Below, in pieces: positions 5,553 through 6,496 of a DNA stretch of 6,496 bases. Below the pieces are notes generated by a model, which did not search any database, was not told the DNA's origin, and saw nothing but the letters and a program-made list of their open reading frames with translations. The stretch is from the NCBI GenBank assembly GCA_007134625.1, contig SLKL01000435.1:1-6496 (forward strand). Reading direction: 5' to 3'. This DNA is from Saprospiraceae bacterium (lineage in GTDB: Bacteria; Bacteroidota; Bacteroidia; Chitinophagales; Saprospiraceae). Positions within the stretch are counted from its first letter, which is position 1, and every line of letters begins with the position of its first letter. The translations under genes and the position numbers were made by a program.

Positions 5553-6496
5553 ATGGAGCAAAAAGTAATAATTTTTGATTTTGGTTCTCAATATACTCAG
5601 CTCATTGGAAGAAGAGTGCGGGAATTAAACTACTACTGTGAAATACACCCGTATAATGCGGGGAAGCATGTTTTAGAAAATGCAGCTGCGGTAATTCTTT
5701 CCGGCTCGCCTTTTTCCGTCAGAGAAGAAAATGCTCTAAAGTTCAATCTCGACAATGTAATAGGAAAATATCCGGTTTTATCCATCTGCTACGGTGCACA
5801 ATTACTGGCACATGAATTGGGAGGAGTAGTCGAGAGGTCTTCAAGTCGTGAATACGGTAAAGCTGTACTCAAAAAAGTAAAAAATGATGCTCTTTTTGCA
5901 AATGTATCTGACTTATCTCAAATCTGGATGTCTCATGCAGACAGCATTAAAGAATTACCGGATGGATTTGAAATAATAGGAACAACACACGACATACCGG
6001 TAGCTGCCTACAAATCTTCACAGGAAAAATATTCAAAAGAGATTTACGGGCTTCAATTTCACCCTGAAGTGACACATACTTTAGAGGGTGCCAAAATTCT
6101 TGAAAACTTTTTATCCAAAATATGCGGACTGACTCCCAATTGGACCCCACAGGCCTTTGTGGAAGATACAGTCAACAGCCTGAAACAGCAACTGGGTAAT
6201 GAACACGTTGTCATGGGCTTGTCAGGTGGTGTAGATTCTTCCGTAGCAGCTACTTTACTTCATCAGGCGATAGGGGATCGACTACACTGTATCTTTGTTG
6301 ACAATGGACTTTTGAGAAAAAATGAATTTGAAGAAGTTCTGGAAGCTTATAACGATTATGGTCTGAACGTAACGGGAGTAAATGCTGCTGATTGGTTCCT
6401 AAGGGAACTAAAAGACATCACTGATCCTGAGGCCAAGAGAAAGGCCATTGGAAAAGTTTTTATTGAGGTTTTTCAGCAGGAGGCAGAGCGAATCAA
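5553..6496 (+). CDS. guaA: GMP synthase (glutamine-hydrolysing), N-terminal 314 codons (partial)
   Basis: GuaA converts XMP to GMP using ATP and ammonia released from glutamine, completing the GMP branch from IMP. The frame starts with MEQKVIIFDFGSQYTQLI and runs open to the window edge; the remaining roughly 200 residues (rest of the ATP-pyrophosphatase domain and the dimerisation domain) lie outside. The class I glutamine amidotransferase domain occupies about 1-190, with LSGSP (49-53), nucleophile Cys79 in ICYGAQLL, and His170/Glu172 in QFHPEV completing the triad. The ATP-pyrophosphatase P-loop SGGVDSS is at 223-229, and FVDNGLLRKNE (247-257) follows, as in other GuaA proteins. LSGSP and CYGAQ replace the commoner LSGGP and CYGMQ; these are mild variants that leave the catalytic residues intact. 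It starts 11 bp after nusB and is probably in the same transcript. Confidence 0.97.
   Translation, partial: MEQKVIIFDFGSQYTQLIGRRVRELNYYCEIHPYNAGKHVLENAAAVILSGSPFSVREENALKFNLDNVIGKYPVLSICYGAQLLAHELGGVVERSSSREYGKAVLKKVKNDALFANVSDLSQIWMSHADSIKELPDGFEIIGTTHDIPVAAYKSSQEKYSKEIYGLQFHPEVTHTLEGAKILENFLSKICGLTPNWTPQAFVEDTVNSLKQQLGNEHVVMGLSGGVDSSVAATLLHQAIGDRLHCIFVDNGLLRKNEFEEVLEAYNDYGLNVTGVNAADWFLRELKDITDPEAKRKAIGKVFIEVFQQEAERI

Noticed and set aside
5947..6150. Minus-strand frame of 67 codons
   Set aside because: It is antisense to guaA across the QFHPEV catalytic region; a shadow frame.

Overview
This window comes from a member of the Bacteroidota, probably close to the saprospira/chitinophaga-like or marine flavobacterial lineages. 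The signs are a large secreted PKD-repeat protein of the gliding/T9SS-associated type, a long-form NusB of about 310 residues, a TsaC/Sua5 protein with a PTDTVW motif, TAnnTTTG-type -7 boxes instead of E. coli-like promoters, and weak or absent Shine-Dalgarno sequences. Species cannot be assigned from the sequence alone.

Layout. (1) Positions 1-1819, minus strand: the first 606 codons of a large exported PKD/Ig-like surface protein. Its C-terminus lies beyond the left edge. (2) Positions 1875-2444, plus strand: tsaC/Sua5-type threonylcarbamoyl-AMP synthase (t6A tRNA modification), divergent from the surface protein across a 55-bp gap. (3) Positions 2445-3237: a 793-bp stretch with no convincing gene, packed with repeats. 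It holds seven tandem heptamers, a 10-bp-stem hairpin, a 182-bp palindromic MITE-like element with 26-bp terminal inverted repeats, two 51-bp dispersed direct repeats, two 35-bp direct repeats, further hairpins, and several unrelated motifs that all have a 7-bp period. (4) Positions 3238-4509: purA, adenylosuccinate synthetase. (5) Positions 4606-5541: nusB in its extended Bacteroidota form. (6) Positions 5553-6496: the first 314 codons of guaA, GMP synthetase, cut by the right edge.

How the genes fit together. purA and guaA belong to the two branches leaving IMP (to AMP and to GMP). They lie in the same orientation with nusB, a ribosomal-RNA antitermination factor, between them. The 11-bp nusB-guaA gap suggests co-transcription. 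The 96-bp purA-nusB gap leaves room for a separate promoter, but no clear one is seen. All of these proteins are housekeeping; the surface protein is the accessory component.

I see no new multi-gene system here. The part most worth a second look is the repeat-rich intergenic region between tsaC and purA, above all the symmetric 182-bp element and the shared 7-bp periodicity.
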